Shown here piece by piece: positions 25,441 through 34,219 of a stretch of DNA of 64,000 bases. The first letter of the stretch is position 1; each line of letters begins with the position of its first letter. The notes beneath the pieces were generated by a model. It was given only the letters and a program-made list of their open reading frames with translations. It was not told where the DNA came from and ran no database searches. Position numbers and translations under genes: made by a program. Source of the stretch: Bacillota bacterium (GTDB lineage: Bacteria; Bacillota; Clostridia; Acetivibrionales; DSM-1351). Where the stretch lies: positions 1 to 64,000 of the forward strand of contig JAEXOY010000032.1 of the NCBI GenBank assembly GCA_023439045.1, given 5' to 3'.

Positions 25441-26241
25441 ATGAACGATAAGTGCAAGTGCAGACACCATGATGATTCAACCTGTTGCTGCGGATTATGC
25501 TGCACCAAGATTGAGAATCTTGGTGTTACAATAGGTAAGAACGAGATATTAAAGAATGTAAATTTACACATACACTGCGGGGAGCTTACAGCTATCATTG
25601 GGCCTAACGGTGCCGGAAAAAGTACACTGCTTAAGGCCTTATTAGGGGAAATAAGCCATACAGGTGAACTAAAGTTTCTTGATTCTAAGGGTGTGAGGGA
25701 TGGAAAACCTAATATTGGCTATGTTCCTCAAACGTTAAATCTGGATAGTGGCTCTCCTACAAGTGTGCTTGACTTGTTTGCTGCTAGCCGCACAAATTAT
25801 CCCACTTGGTTTCACATCTCAAAGAAGATGGTTAAGAAGGTTACAGAAAGCTTGGAGAGGGTTAATGCAGCTCACCTTATAAATAGAAGGCTAGGAGCTT
25901 TATCAGGAGGAGAATTGCAACGTGTCCTGCTTGCCCTTGCGCTAGAACCCATTCCAGACTTACTTTTGCTGGATGAGCCAGTTTCAGGTATAGACCAAAA
26001 TGGAATGGAGATGTTTTACAATACCGTTTCGGACATTCGTAAAAACTATGATCTTACCATTATACTTATAAGCCATGATTTAGATATTATCGGAAAGTAT
26101 GCAGACAGGGTAGTTCTCATTAATCAGACGGTTCTATGTAATGACAAACCTGATAAGGTATTTAGGCATGAGGCGTTTTTAAATACCTTTGGGTTAAAGA
26201 ATTTCTTTGGTCAGCATGGAGAGAAGGATGGTGAGAAATAG
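25441..26241 (+). CDS. Zinc ABC transporter ATPase with a Cys-rich N-terminal tail
   Basis: A 266-residue ATPase of the ZnuC type. Walker A is GPNGAGKST, the signature LSGGELQR, Walker B LLLLDEP and the switch His in LISHDL. It would power the permease encoded next. Unusually, the first 21 residues contain seven cysteines and two histidines (Cys 5, 7, 15, 16, 17, 20, 21; His 9, 10), a likely metal-binding extension. AAAGGAG precedes the ATG, so the tail is truly translated. It lies 85 bases after the binding-protein gene and overlaps the permease gene by one base. Confidence 0.93.
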   Translation: MNDKCKCRHHDDSTCCCGLCCTKIENLGVTIGKNEILKNVNLHIHCGELTAIIGPNGAGKSTLLKALLGEISHTGELKFLDSKGVRDGKPNIGYVPQTLNLDSGSPTSVLDLFAASRTNYPTWFHISKKMVKKVTESLERVNAAHLINRRLGALSGGELQRVLLALALEPIPDLLLLDEPVSGIDQNGMEMFYNTVSDIRKNYDLTIILISHDLDIIGKYADRVVLINQTVLCNDKPDKVFRHEAFLNTFGLKNFFGQHGEKDGEK

Positions 26242-27092
26242 TGGATGTTTGGTATAAGTTGGTTGAATTTATTCTGCCCTTCGAATGGGCTGGTTCAAAT
26301 GGAACCATGTTTATGAAAAATGCGCTTCTTGCTATTATACTTGTAGCTCCTATTTTCGGGCTGATTTCAACAATGGTAGTAAACAATAGGATGGCTTTTT
26401 TCTCAGATGCTTTAGGACATGGCGCATTTACAGGTGTAGCTCTTGGTGCAATACTTGGCTTTATTCAGCCATTATGGTGTGCAATATTATTTTCAATAGC
26501 GTTTTCACTAGTAATTACAACTATAAAATACAAGAGCAAGATGGCACCTGATACAATTATAGGCGTCTTTTCATCTATAGCAGTGGCACTCGGAATATTT
26601 ATTTCTACAGCAGGGGGGCGTTCATTCACAAAACTAAATGCCTTTTTGGTAGGAGATATACTAAGTATTTCGCCGTCAGAGATACTTTTATTGGTTGCAG
26701 TATTGGTTGTAGTATTACTTATGTGGATTTTTATTTTTAACAAGCTATTATTGGTTACGATAAATCAATCCTTAGCACAAAGCAGAGCAATACCAACATT
26801 TCTGATTGAGGCTATTTTTACAGCAACTATTGCAATAGTGGTAACAATATCAATGTCTTGGATTGGGCTATTGGTAATAAATTCATTTTTGGTATTACCC
26901 GCTGCTGCAAGCAGGAATATTACTTCTAATATCAGGCAGTATCATCTGTTTACAGTGTTGCTGTCATTGGCCTCTGGTATAGGCGGCCTGATATGCTCCT
27001 ATTATTGGGGAACCTCGACAGGAGCAACGATAGTACTTATTAGTGGGTTGTTTTTCTTTGTGACATTTGCATTTAGGGGAAGACAGAATTAA
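26241..27092 (+). CDS. Zinc ABC transporter permease
   Basis: A 283-residue ABC-3 family (ZnuB-like) integral membrane protein with eight or nine hydrophobic segments. The segment DALGHGAFTGVALG is the coupling loop typical of this family. It begins with GTG overlapping the TAG of the ATPase gene (TAGTG), so its translation is coupled. With the binding protein and ATPase it forms a complete high-affinity importer. Confidence 0.92.
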   Translation: MDVWYKLVEFILPFEWAGSNGTMFMKNALLAIILVAPIFGLISTMVVNNRMAFFSDALGHGAFTGVALGAILGFIQPLWCAILFSIAFSLVITTIKYKSKMAPDTIIGVFSSIAVALGIFISTAGGRSFTKLNAFLVGDILSISPSEILLLVAVLVVVLLMWIFIFNKLLLVTINQSLAQSRAIPTFLIEAIFTATIAIVVTISMSWIGLLVINSFLVLPAAASRNITSNIRQYHLFTVLLSLASGIGGLICSYYWGTSTGATIVLISGLFFFVTFAFRGRQN

Positions 27093-27154
27093 GGATTAAT
27101 GCAGAATTGAAAAACAATGCATTTTGAGAGGCAAGGTAGAATTAAGGAGCAATT

Positions 27155-27586
27155 ATGAAAGATAATAATAAACTTAGTAACATGCTTAAAAAGGAAGGGC
27201 TTAAAAGTACAAAACATAGAGCAGCAATACTTGAAATACTAGATGAAACAAAGGAACCATTGTCTGCCGAAGATATTTTTCTACGTTGTAAGGAAAAGAA
27301 TCTATCCATAAGCCTTTCAACGGTGTACAGAATATTGGATATTCTCACCTCTAAAGGGTTAATAGATGCGCTGTCCGTTCCTAATGATAATAAAGCCCTG
27401 TATCAGCTTCAATCTAGGCAGCACAAGCACCATTTGGTATGTGTGGGTTGCAGAAAGCTCATTGACTTTGATTACTGTCCTATGCAACAATACGAGGACA
27501 GTATAAAAAATGGTTTGGATTTTGATATTACGGGGCATAAGCTTGAAATATACGGATATTGCAAGGACTGTAAAAATACAAAATAA
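27155..27586 (+). CDS. Fur-family regulator, probably Zur
   Basis: A 143-residue Fur-family repressor. The winged helix occupies residues 1-85 (STVYRILDILTSKGL is the recognition region). The metal-sensing part has HKHHLVC and two CxxC pairs (CVGC and CKDC) that hold the structural zinc. Its place at the end of a zinc-uptake operon with a Fur-type operator makes Zur the best subtype; PerR and Fur are less likely. It ends the operon before a terminator and so would form a negative feedback loop. Confidence 0.88.
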   Translation: MKDNNKLSNMLKKEGLKSTKHRAAILEILDETKEPLSAEDIFLRCKEKNLSISLSTVYRILDILTSKGLIDALSVPNDNKALYQLQSRQHKHHLVCVGCRKLIDFDYCPMQQYEDSIKNGLDFDITGHKLEIYGYCKDCKNTK

Positions 27587-27609
27587 AATATTAATATTTT
27601 TAAAAGATG

Positions 27610-27639
27610 AGGTCTATATATAATAATAGACCTTTTTTA
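27610..27639 (+). terminator. Terminator of the zinc-uptake operon
   Basis: GGTCTAT pairs with ATAGACC around an A+T loop and is followed by TTTTTTATTTTT. Confidence 0.85.
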
Positions 27640-27677
27640 TTTTTATAATAGCAAATCATTTTAAGGATTTATGTATT

Positions 27678-28733
27678 ATGAGCATTGAAAGAACAGCAAA
27701 ACGTTACAATATAAGCAATGCGATGTTAGCTATATTTGCATTTTTTACGTCAGTATACTTTATGTATTGGATTATACGAGCTACGGTTAGTTTTGATACT
27801 TCGGGGGTGTTTGCTTGGCTTGAGTTGCTGGGGAGGGTGTTTGTCAGCATTCTTGTTCAAGCTATTCCATTCCTATTAATAGGAGTAATTGTTTCTTCTG
27901 TGATGCAGGAATTAATCTCAACCGAAACAATTATTAGGATCTTTCCTAAAAAAAGTGGTTTTGGTTTTGTTGTTGCAGTTTTAGCAGGATTGCTTTTTCC
28001 TGTGTGTGATTGTGCAATAGTACCTGTTGCATCTCGGTTGATAAAAAAGGGTGTACCATTACCCTGTGCAATAACGTTTATGCTAGCTGCTCCAATTGTG
28101 AATCCCATCGTTATAGCTTCAACCTATTATGCATTCCCCACCCAGCCTTCTATAATGGTTTTTAGAGTGCTTTTTGGAGTTGTGGTGGCATTATCTGTTG
28201 GTGTGATATTTTCACTGTTCCCTCACAATAATAAAGTAATCAAGCAAAGCATAGTTAAGTATGAATTCCAATGTACCTGTTGTGGACACGCGGAGGCTAC
28301 TTGTGTTGAGAATACCCCCAATGAAGGTAAAACCCTTTTTGGAACCTGTGGCAATATTTTAAATCATACTTTAGAAGAGTTCTTTGAGGTTGGAAGATAT
28401 CTCGTGGTAGGAGCTTTCATTTCGGCGATATTTCAAGTGTTTATATCTAAGGATATGCTCTCCACACTTTCGGATAATAAAGTATTAGCACTGATAGTAA
28501 TGATGCTAGCTGCTTTTATATTCTCTGTTTGTTCTACCTCTGATGCATTTGTTGCAAAAGCCTTTTTAGGCCAATTTACCATGAACTCAATAATGGGTTT
28601 TTTAGTTTTGGGGCCTATGCTTGATATAAAAAACCTACTCATGCTATCTTCAAGCTTTAAGAAAGCGTTTGTAATTAGGCTTGTTTTAGCCATTGTTCTG
28701 ACTTCATTTCTTATACTCTTTTTACTTCAATAA
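27678..28733 (+). CDS. UPF0718/YraQ-type permease
   Basis: A 351-residue membrane protein with about eight hydrophobic segments in two halves. The family motifs FPVCDCAIVPVA and FMLAAPIVNPIV are present in the first half and VCSTSDAFVAKAF in the second. Relatives include ArsP-type organoarsenical exporters and B. subtilis YcgR. The cytoplasmic loop between the halves carries a Cys/His cluster (CTCCGHAEATC), suited to binding a metal. The next gene encodes its usual partner. The location directly behind the zinc operon suggests a role in metal handling, but the substrate is unknown. Confidence 0.83.
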   Translation: MSIERTAKRYNISNAMLAIFAFFTSVYFMYWIIRATVSFDTSGVFAWLELLGRVFVSILVQAIPFLLIGVIVSSVMQELISTETIIRIFPKKSGFGFVVAVLAGLLFPVCDCAIVPVASRLIKKGVPLPCAITFMLAAPIVNPIVIASTYYAFPTQPSIMVFRVLFGVVVALSVGVIFSLFPHNNKVIKQSIVKYEFQCTCCGHAEATCVENTPNEGKTLFGTCGNILNHTLEEFFEVGRYLVVGAFISAIFQVFISKDMLSTLSDNKVLALIVMMLAAFIFSVCSTSDAFVAKAFLGQFTMNSIMGFLVLGPMLDIKNLLMLSSSFKKAFVIRLVLAIVLTSFLILFLLQ

Positions 28734-28771
28734 GCATGATAGGATATTTTCTTTTGGAGGAGGGTTTGATT

Positions 28772-29518
28772 ATGAACAAAGAAAAGGTTTTACTAAATAA
28801 CGATTGGCTTATTAAGGGATTGATTATAGGAGGATTTTCTACTTATTTTATTATATTGCTTATTTCTGGTGAGGTGATACATTATGTTCATCCAAGGTTG
28901 ATTATTTATTTAAAAGTATGCTCTGCAATCATGGCACTTATGAGTATTTACTCTATATATATGAGCTTAAAAGCAGCAGCAAACAAAACAAACTTTTTGA
29001 AGCAGTGCTCAGGATATGCATTATTCATAATTCCCTTAGTATTGGCTATTATTTTAGTAATAGGTGTGCAACATGGTTCTGCATCACATCGGCAGCAGAC
29101 AAAGGAATTGGTTTTTATAAATGATAAATCAACTGGTACTTTAAAGCTTGCAGAAAATAATACTATAGTAGTAAATGACAATAATTTTTTGAGTAGTATT
29201 AGTGACATAACAAATAATTATAAAAAATATCAAGGCAAGAGTATTGAGATTTCTGGATTTATATACAAGAATTCAATGTTGGAAAACAATCAGTTTGTTA
29301 TTGCAAGAATGCTTATGGTGTGCTGTGCCGCTGATGCAAGCCCAGTTGGATTGCTAGTAAGCTGTAATGAATCTGAGTTTCTTGAGGAAAGAGGATGGTA
29401 CACTGTTTCAGGAGTAATTTCGAGTGGTACATATAATGGAAAAGAAATAGCTGTAATCAGCGCCAAATCATTAAGGAGGATTGAGACGCCAGTAGAACAA
29501 TATGTTTATCCCGAATAG
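28772..29518 (+). CDS. TIGR03943/DUF1980 family permease partner
   Basis: A 248-residue protein with two hydrophobic pairs near the N-terminus and a soluble C-terminal domain containing the family signature MLMVCCAADASPVGLLV, whose two cysteines may bind metal. Homologues (B. subtilis YcgQ type) are almost always next to a UPF0718 permease, as here. The frame opens at 28736, but GGAGGAGGG at 28756-28764 places the start at the ATG at 28772. The genes are separated by only 38 bases and should be co-transcribed. Confidence 0.8.
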   Translation: MNKEKVLLNNDWLIKGLIIGGFSTYFIILLISGEVIHYVHPRLIIYLKVCSAIMALMSIYSIYMSLKAAANKTNFLKQCSGYALFIIPLVLAIILVIGVQHGSASHRQQTKELVFINDKSTGTLKLAENNTIVVNDNNFLSSISDITNNYKKYQGKSIEISGFIYKNSMLENNQFVIARMLMVCCAADASPVGLLVSCNESEFLEERGWYTVSGVISSGTYNGKEIAVISAKSLRRIETPVEQYVYPE

Positions 29519-29628
29519 GTCAACTATAATATGGAGTTATAAAAATTTATTGAGTTGTAAAAATTTATTAATTTGATATAATTCCAATTATGTTAATATA
29601 AATATTTAGCTAGAGGGTGGTACAAAAG

Positions 29629-29979
29629 ATGTCAGTGGAAAAGGCACGGAACAATTATATTGGTAAAAATGGAATTAGAATGAATTGTGCTCAGTCTGTG
29701 GCAGATGCTTTCAAGGAAAAATATGACGTTTCTCAGGAAGCCGTGGATTCGTTTAGAATGTGTGGAGGAGGTCGCGCTCCAAAAGGAATGTGTGGAGCAT
29801 TATATGCTGCTAAAACTATTCTCGAAAAAAGCAATCAGCACGACGAGGCAAAAAAGCTAGAGCAGTTATTCTCAGAAAAAGCTGGAGCAATTACATGTCA
29901 GGATATAAAGCTTAGTAGAAAGCTTTCGTGTGTAGGATGTGTGGAAAAGTCATCTGAGTTTTTAAATAATAATAAATAA
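29629..29979 (+). CDS. C_GCAxxG_C_C family small redox protein
   Basis: A 116-residue protein of the C_GCAxxG_C_C family, so called for its cysteine pattern. Here the cysteines fall in MNCAQS, MCGGGRAPKGMCGAL, ITCQD and SCVGC. The family is common in anaerobes and is thought to be redox-active or to bind an Fe-S cluster; no reaction is established. The upstream GTG at 29617 is part of the ribosome binding site GAGGGTGG, so translation starts at the ATG at 29629. It stands alone between the permease unit and a bidirectional terminator. Confidence 0.82.
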   Translation: MSVEKARNNYIGKNGIRMNCAQSVADAFKEKYDVSQEAVDSFRMCGGGRAPKGMCGALYAAKTILEKSNQHDEAKKLEQLFSEKAGAITCQDIKLSRKLSCVGCVEKSSEFLNNNK

Positions 29980-29982
29980 AAT

Positions 29983-30007
29983 AAACCCCTGATAGACTCA
30001 GGGGTTT
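29983..30007. terminator. Bidirectional terminator
   Basis: AAACCCCTGA pairs perfectly with TCAGGGGTTT. It separates two convergent small genes. Confidence 0.85.
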
Positions 30008-30021
30008 GATTTTGCAACTAA

Positions 30022-30201
30022 TTATCCTCTTTTGTTGTAGCCGCCTGAAAAGTTCTTGTTTGGAGCTTTTCTAGCTTTTCTACAATCTGGACATCTTGCT
30101 GGCTCATTTGTGAATCCTTTTTCTGCGTAGAACTGCTGTTCACCAACAGTAAATGTAAAAGTTGCGCCGCAATCTTTACAAGTAAGAGTCTTGTCTTGCA
30201 T
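30022..30201 (-). CDS. Small zinc-ribbon protein
   Basis: A 59-residue protein, short enough to be missed by length filters. Two CxxC pairs (CKDC near residues 8-11 and CPDC near 37-40) form a zinc ribbon, with FYAEKGF between them. The basic C-terminus (RKARKAPNKNFSGG) suggests nucleic-acid contact. It matches the widespread family of zinc-ribbon proteins of about 60 residues with unknown role. AGGAGG lies eight bases before the ATG. Confidence 0.85.
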   Translation of the reverse strand: MQDKTLTCKDCGATFTFTVGEQQFYAEKGFTNEPARCPDCRKARKAPNKNFSGGYNKRG

Positions 30202-30439
30202 GGGGATTACCTCCTGAAAATAAAATAGTATTGCTGAGCATATAAGACCTTAAACATTGCAGAACGAAAAAGGATGTACAAATTAAGAATAAGACATTAT
30301 AAGCCTAAGCAATTTTAGTATACTATTTTTTGGTAAGAAAAGCAAGGTATTTTCAAGAATTATGTATATTTTCTAATACAATTCAATATACTTATAATTT
30401 AGTAAACAAAAAATAATTATAAATACTTTAATATTTCTA

Positions 30440-30468
30440 TTGACAAATACTCTATTGTGCCTTAAAAT
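30440..30468 (+). promoter_or_regulatory. Promoter of tRNA-His
   Basis: TTGACA at 30440-30445 and TAAAAT at 30463-30468, 17 bases apart, about 32 bases before the tRNA. Confidence 0.75.
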
Positions 30469-30500
30469 ATCAAATGTGTCTCGCGGGACACGGCATATAT

Positions 30501-30578
<78 letters not shown>

Positions 30579-30618
30579 AAAAATAATTCAAGCAATTATG
30601 TTTGAATTATTTTTTTTT
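30579..30618 (+). terminator. Terminator of tRNA-His
   Basis: AAAAAATAATTCAA pairs with TTGAATTATTTTTT and continues in T. Confidence 0.88.
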
Positions 30619-30758
30619 GCATTTATGAAACTTTTTCTATAAAATATTGTCTAAGTACTAGGGAAATAAACATATAAGGTATTGATGGTTAACTAATTAG
30701 CAAGGCGTAAGTAATTTAAAAAAAGATAATCAGAATTAAAAAAATTGGAGGAGATCAT

Positions 30759-31895
30759 ATGAAGAGGCATTTATCATTTATTCTATTGATTTGCATGTTG
30801 GCAATGCTTATTTCAGGATGTGGGAGTTCAATAAACGATACTGCTGTATCCGTGCCATATGAAGCGGAGTACGGAGGTGCTAGGCAGGCACAAAATTCAA
30901 CCACCGCTATTTCTAAAGGTGAAATAGCAGAGGATTTGGCAGACGTTAAAGCCACTGCAAACGTAGCCGAACCTTCTGTTACAGGGGCAACGTATAATAT
31001 TGCGCAAAAGGTTATTTTTACGGGTACTATTAGGCTAGAGACGTTAGACTTTGAAAAAAGCAGGAAAGAAATATTTGATTACATAGATTCCATTGGAGGT
31101 TTTGTGCAAAATTCCTCAATCGATGGAGGCGGAATAAACTATAAAGGTTTAAAGAGTGGAGAGTTTGTTTTTAGAATACCCAAACAAAAGTATAATGGTG
31201 TGTTTACCGATATGGGGAAGTTTGGAACAGTTGTTTCACAGCAGTCTTCAGGTGAGGATATTACTGAAAGGTATTTTGATAATGAGGCAAGAGTTAAGTC
31301 GTTAACAATCCAGGAAGAACGTCTGTTGGATTTGTTAAAAAAAGCAACAAAAATGGAGGACATAATTTCTTTAGAAAAGGAACTTCAAAGAGTACGCTAC
31401 GATATTGAGAACTTGACTGGAACTCTTAAAAAATGGGACGGACTGGTAGAGTATTCTACAATAACGTTGGAATTAAGAGAGGTGGAGCAGATAAAAAGTC
31501 CTGAGCCACAAAAGAAGAATGGCCTTTTGAGCAGAATGTCCTATGGCTTTAAGAACAGTGCAGATGGCATGATAGAACTTGCACAGGGGTTATTGGTATT
31601 TTTGGTTGCTTCAATACCCGTTGTTGTTCCTATAGCAGCTTTTGTACTGATAGTATTCTTATTGGTAAAGAGGAGCATAAGAAGGGGTAATTTAAAGAGA
31701 CAAACGAATGCTCAAAATAAATATAATAGTATAAATAGCAATATACCAAATAACAATATACCAAATAACAATATACCAAATAGCAATATACCAAATAACA
31801 ATGTAGCAAATAACAATATACCAAATAGCAATATACCAAATAACAATGTAGCAAATAGTAATGTGCCAAATAATAATGATCCTGAACAAAAATAA
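30759..31895 (+). CDS. DUF4349 lipoprotein with an Asn-rich repeat tail
   Basis: A 378-residue membrane protein. The signal peptide ends in the lipobox LISGC. Residues about 85-250 are the DUF4349 domain, including a coiled-coil stretch (VKSLTIQEERLLDLLKKATK), and a membrane segment lies at about 285-310. After that the cytoplasmic tail contains about ten copies of a five-residue unit, N-x-N-I-P or N-x-N-V-A, encoded by a 15-bp DNA repeat. DUF4349 proteins are widespread and uncharacterised. GGAGGAGATC precedes the ATG. A bidirectional terminator follows at 31983. Confidence 0.85.
   Translation: MKRHLSFILLICMLAMLISGCGSSINDTAVSVPYEAEYGGARQAQNSTTAISKGEIAEDLADVKATANVAEPSVTGATYNIAQKVIFTGTIRLETLDFEKSRKEIFDYIDSIGGFVQNSSIDGGGINYKGLKSGEFVFRIPKQKYNGVFTDMGKFGTVVSQQSSGEDITERYFDNEARVKSLTIQEERLLDLLKKATKMEDIISLEKELQRVRYDIENLTGTLKKWDGLVEYSTITLELREVEQIKSPEPQKKNGLLSRMSYGFKNSADGMIELAQGLLVFLVASIPVVVPIAAFVLIVFLLVKRSIRRGNLKRQTNAQNKYNSINSNIPNNNIPNNNIPNSNIPNNNVANNNIPNSNIPNNNVANSNVPNNNDPEQK
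31726..31881. repeat. 15-bp coding minisatellite
   Basis: Near-perfect copies of AATAACAATATACCA and variants (AATAGC-, -GTAGCA) encode the NNNIP tail of the DUF4349 lipoprotein. The unit length keeps the frame, so copy number can change without breaking the gene. Confidence 0.92.
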
Positions 31896-31982
31896 TGGAA
31901 GATTCTAGATAGCACATACTAAAAAGCACAGTAAATATATAGTAATAGCAACAGATAAAGCAAAATCAAGTGAGATGCAAAT

Positions 31983-32018
31983 AAAAAACCTTCAAACTAA
32001 GTAGTTTGAAGGTTTTTT
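31983..32018. terminator. Bidirectional terminator
   Basis: AAAAAACCTTCAAACT pairs perfectly with AGTTTGAAGGTTTTTT around AAGT. It serves the DUF4349 gene on the plus strand and the tRNA pair on the minus strand, and touches the CCA end of tRNA-Lys. Confidence 0.92.
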
Positions 32019-32093
32019 GGTGACCCATCGCAGATTCGAACTGCGGACACCTTGATTAAAAGTCAAGTGCTCTGCCAACTGAGCTAATGGGTC
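32018..32093 (-). tRNA. tRNA-Lys (anticodon UUU)
   Basis: On the minus strand acceptor arms GACCCAT/ATGGGTC, an anticodon stem CTTGA/TCAAG around CTTTTAA, and an encoded CCA. It is co-transcribed behind tRNA-Gln. Confidence 0.97.
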
Positions 32094-32096
32094 GCT

Positions 32097-32173
32097 TGGC
32101 TGGGATGGCTGGACTCGAACCAACGAAATGCCAGAGTCAAAGTCTGGTGCCTTACCGGCTTGGCTACATCCCA
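32097..32173 (-). tRNA. tRNA-Gln (anticodon UUG)
   Basis: On the minus strand acceptor arms TGGGATG/CATCCCA, anticodon stem CCAGA/TCTGG around CTTTGAC, and encoded CCA. It is first in a two-tRNA transcript. Confidence 0.97.
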
Positions 32174-32192
32174 ATTTCTAAGCGCAAAGACT

Positions 32193-32221
32193 ATTATAAT
32201 GAGGTTTAGTCTTTTTGTCAA
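32193..32221 (-). promoter_or_regulatory. Promoter of the tRNA-Gln/tRNA-Lys unit
   Basis: On the minus strand TTGACA (32221-32216) and TATAAT (32198-32193) match consensus perfectly with 17-base spacing. Confidence 0.88.
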
Positions 32222-32403
32222 GCTTTATTGACAAATTTCTAAACCTAATTTCTACGCGTGGTTTAGATAGTATAGTATTAATCTTTTTCTGATACATTAT
32301 GCCGATTTTGACTATTATTAATAGCAGCCAAAGGTTAAATATAACTGTAAAAATCGGTTTAAATGTATTAAGATATAAGTGCTTCAACAGTCATAAAATT
32401 TTT

Positions 32404-32432
32404 GGGAAATAATTTGTTTACAATTATTTCCT
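32404..32432 (-). terminator. Terminator of prfC
   Basis: AGGAAATAATT pairs with AATTATTTCCC on the minus strand (one mismatch at the base), followed by AAAAATTTT. A second hairpin, CTAAACC/GGTTTAG, lies at 32237-32264 with no assigned role. The rest of 32222-32459 shows nothing. Confidence 0.6.
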
Positions 32433-32459
32433 AAAAAACTTTTACAGTTCACAACAAGA

Positions 32460-34079
32460 TTATTTCTTTAGCTTAAAGTCTTGAGTTGCTATGTCAATCA
32501 ACCTCAATTCCTTGTTTCTCTCTTCAGCCATTCTGATTGACCACTCGTTTTCAAACAAGACTGCATTACGATTCATTTTATCTTCAACAATTACTGCAGT
32601 ACTTGGAAGATTGAGTTTTCTTGGATCAAGCTCGGCGTTTTCTATCCAACGGGCATGCCTATATGGCAATTGCTGTATTCTGAGCTGGACTCCATATTCG
32701 TTTTTGAGTCTATACTCTAGAACTTCAAACTGCAAAGCACCAACAACACCAATAATCAAGGCTTCTATGCCTATATCAATCTGCTTGAATACCTGTATTG
32801 CACCTTCTTCTGATAGCTGATCAATACCCTTAATAAATTGCTTTCTCTTCATAGTATCTGCAGGAGTTACTCTAGCAAAATATTCAGCAGGGAATATGGG
32901 TATGCCTTCAAACTTAACTGGTGCATTGCCTTCGTAAAGTGTATCTCCTAGATTAAAAATACCTGGATCAAACAGACCAATAATATCACCTGGATAAGCC
33001 TCTTCAACAATAGTCCTTTCCTGTGCCATAAATTGCTGTGGCTGAGAAAGTCTAACCTCCTTGCCAGCATTAACGTGCTTAACGGACATACCTTTTGTAA
33101 ACTTACCTGAGCAGATTCTCAGGAATGCAAGTCTGTCACGATGGGTTGGATTCATGTTTGCCTGTATCTTAAATATAAATCCGGAGAATTTTTCATCCTC
33201 AGGGTCAATTTCACCTTCTGTTGAATCTTTGATACCTGGTGATGGAGCGAGATTTAGGAAGTCTTCCAAAAATGGCTGAACACCGAAATTGGTCATAGCG
33301 CTTCCAAAGAACATTGGAGTTAATTCTCCAGTCATAATTTTCTTTTTATCAAATTCATCTCCTGCCATATCCAGCAACTCAATATCTTCAACCAGCTTAT
33401 CGTGATAATGGCTTCCCAAAAGGTCACAGAATATTGGGTCATCAACTGTTCCAACTGTAGATAAAACCTGAGTTTGACCGTGTTCTCCGCCTCCAAATAG
33501 CTCAACCTGCTTGTTCTTTCTATCGTAAACCCCTTTGAAGTCACCTTCTGTACCAATAGGCCAGTTCATAGGATATGAACGTATACCTAAAACGTTTTCA
33601 ATTTCCTCCATAAGCTCAAAAGGGTCCTTGCTGGCACGGTCCATCTTATTAACAAATGTAAATATTGGAATACCTCTTAGCTTACAAACGTGGAAAAGCT
33701 TTATTGTTTGTGCTTCCACACCCTTTGCACCGTCGATTAGCATTACAGCACTATCAGCTGCTACCAGAGTTCTATAAGTATCTTCACTGAAATCCTGGTG
33801 ACCAGGAGTATCAAGGATATTTATACAATAATTGTTATACTCAAACTGCATTACGCTTGATGTTACGGAAATGCCCCTTTGTTTTTCAATCTCCATCCAG
33901 TCAGAAACCGCATACTTGTTGGCTTTCCTTGCCTTTACAGAACCTGCTAATCGTATAGCTCCCCCATAAAGAAGAAGTTTTTCTGTCAATGTAGTTTTAC
34001 CGGCATCAGGGTGAGAAATTATAGCAAAAGTTTTTCTTCTTGAAACCTCTCTTTTTATTTCAGCTTTTAAATCAGCCAT
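32460..34079 (-). CDS. prfC: Peptide chain release factor 3
   Basis: A 539-residue translational GTPase that recycles RF1/RF2 from the ribosome after peptide release. G1 is ISHPDAGKTT, G3 DTPGHQDF and G4 VNKMD, followed by domain II and the RF3 C-terminal domain (YGVQLRIQQLPYRHARWIE). The frame extends to 34124, but GAGAGG lies nine bases before the ATG at 34079, and MADLKAEI fits the start of other RF3 proteins. It is a single gene with its own terminator. Confidence 0.96.
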   Translation of the reverse strand: MADLKAEIKREVSRRKTFAIISHPDAGKTTLTEKLLLYGGAIRLAGSVKARKANKYAVSDWMEIEKQRGISVTSSVMQFEYNNYCINILDTPGHQDFSEDTYRTLVAADSAVMLIDGAKGVEAQTIKLFHVCKLRGIPIFTFVNKMDRASKDPFELMEEIENVLGIRSYPMNWPIGTEGDFKGVYDRKNKQVELFGGGEHGQTQVLSTVGTVDDPIFCDLLGSHYHDKLVEDIELLDMAGDEFDKKKIMTGELTPMFFGSAMTNFGVQPFLEDFLNLAPSPGIKDSTEGEIDPEDEKFSGFIFKIQANMNPTHRDRLAFLRICSGKFTKGMSVKHVNAGKEVRLSQPQQFMAQERTIVEEAYPGDIIGLFDPGIFNLGDTLYEGNAPVKFEGIPIFPAEYFARVTPADTMKRKQFIKGIDQLSEEGAIQVFKQIDIGIEALIIGVVGALQFEVLEYRLKNEYGVQLRIQQLPYRHARWIENAELDPRKLNLPSTAVIVEDKMNRNAVLFENEWSIRMAEERNKELRLIDIATQDFKLKK

Positions 34080-34219
34080 GATATTAAACCTCTCAGAATC
34101 ATCTAAATATATGCTAAAAAGCAATAGCAGTTACATTTTATAGTATAGCCATTTGGCTGTCAAATAAAAACATCAGCCCTTTGGAAGGATTATTAAACAA
34201 TGGTATAGAATATTAAAGA

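Noticed and set aside
31630..31929. Minus-strand frames rich in Tyr, Cys and Leu
   Set aside because: They mirror the 15-bp repeat in the DUF4349 gene in all frames and have no ribosome binding site.
31992..32174. A 60-codon minus-strand gene
   Set aside because: It lies over tRNA-Lys and tRNA-Gln.
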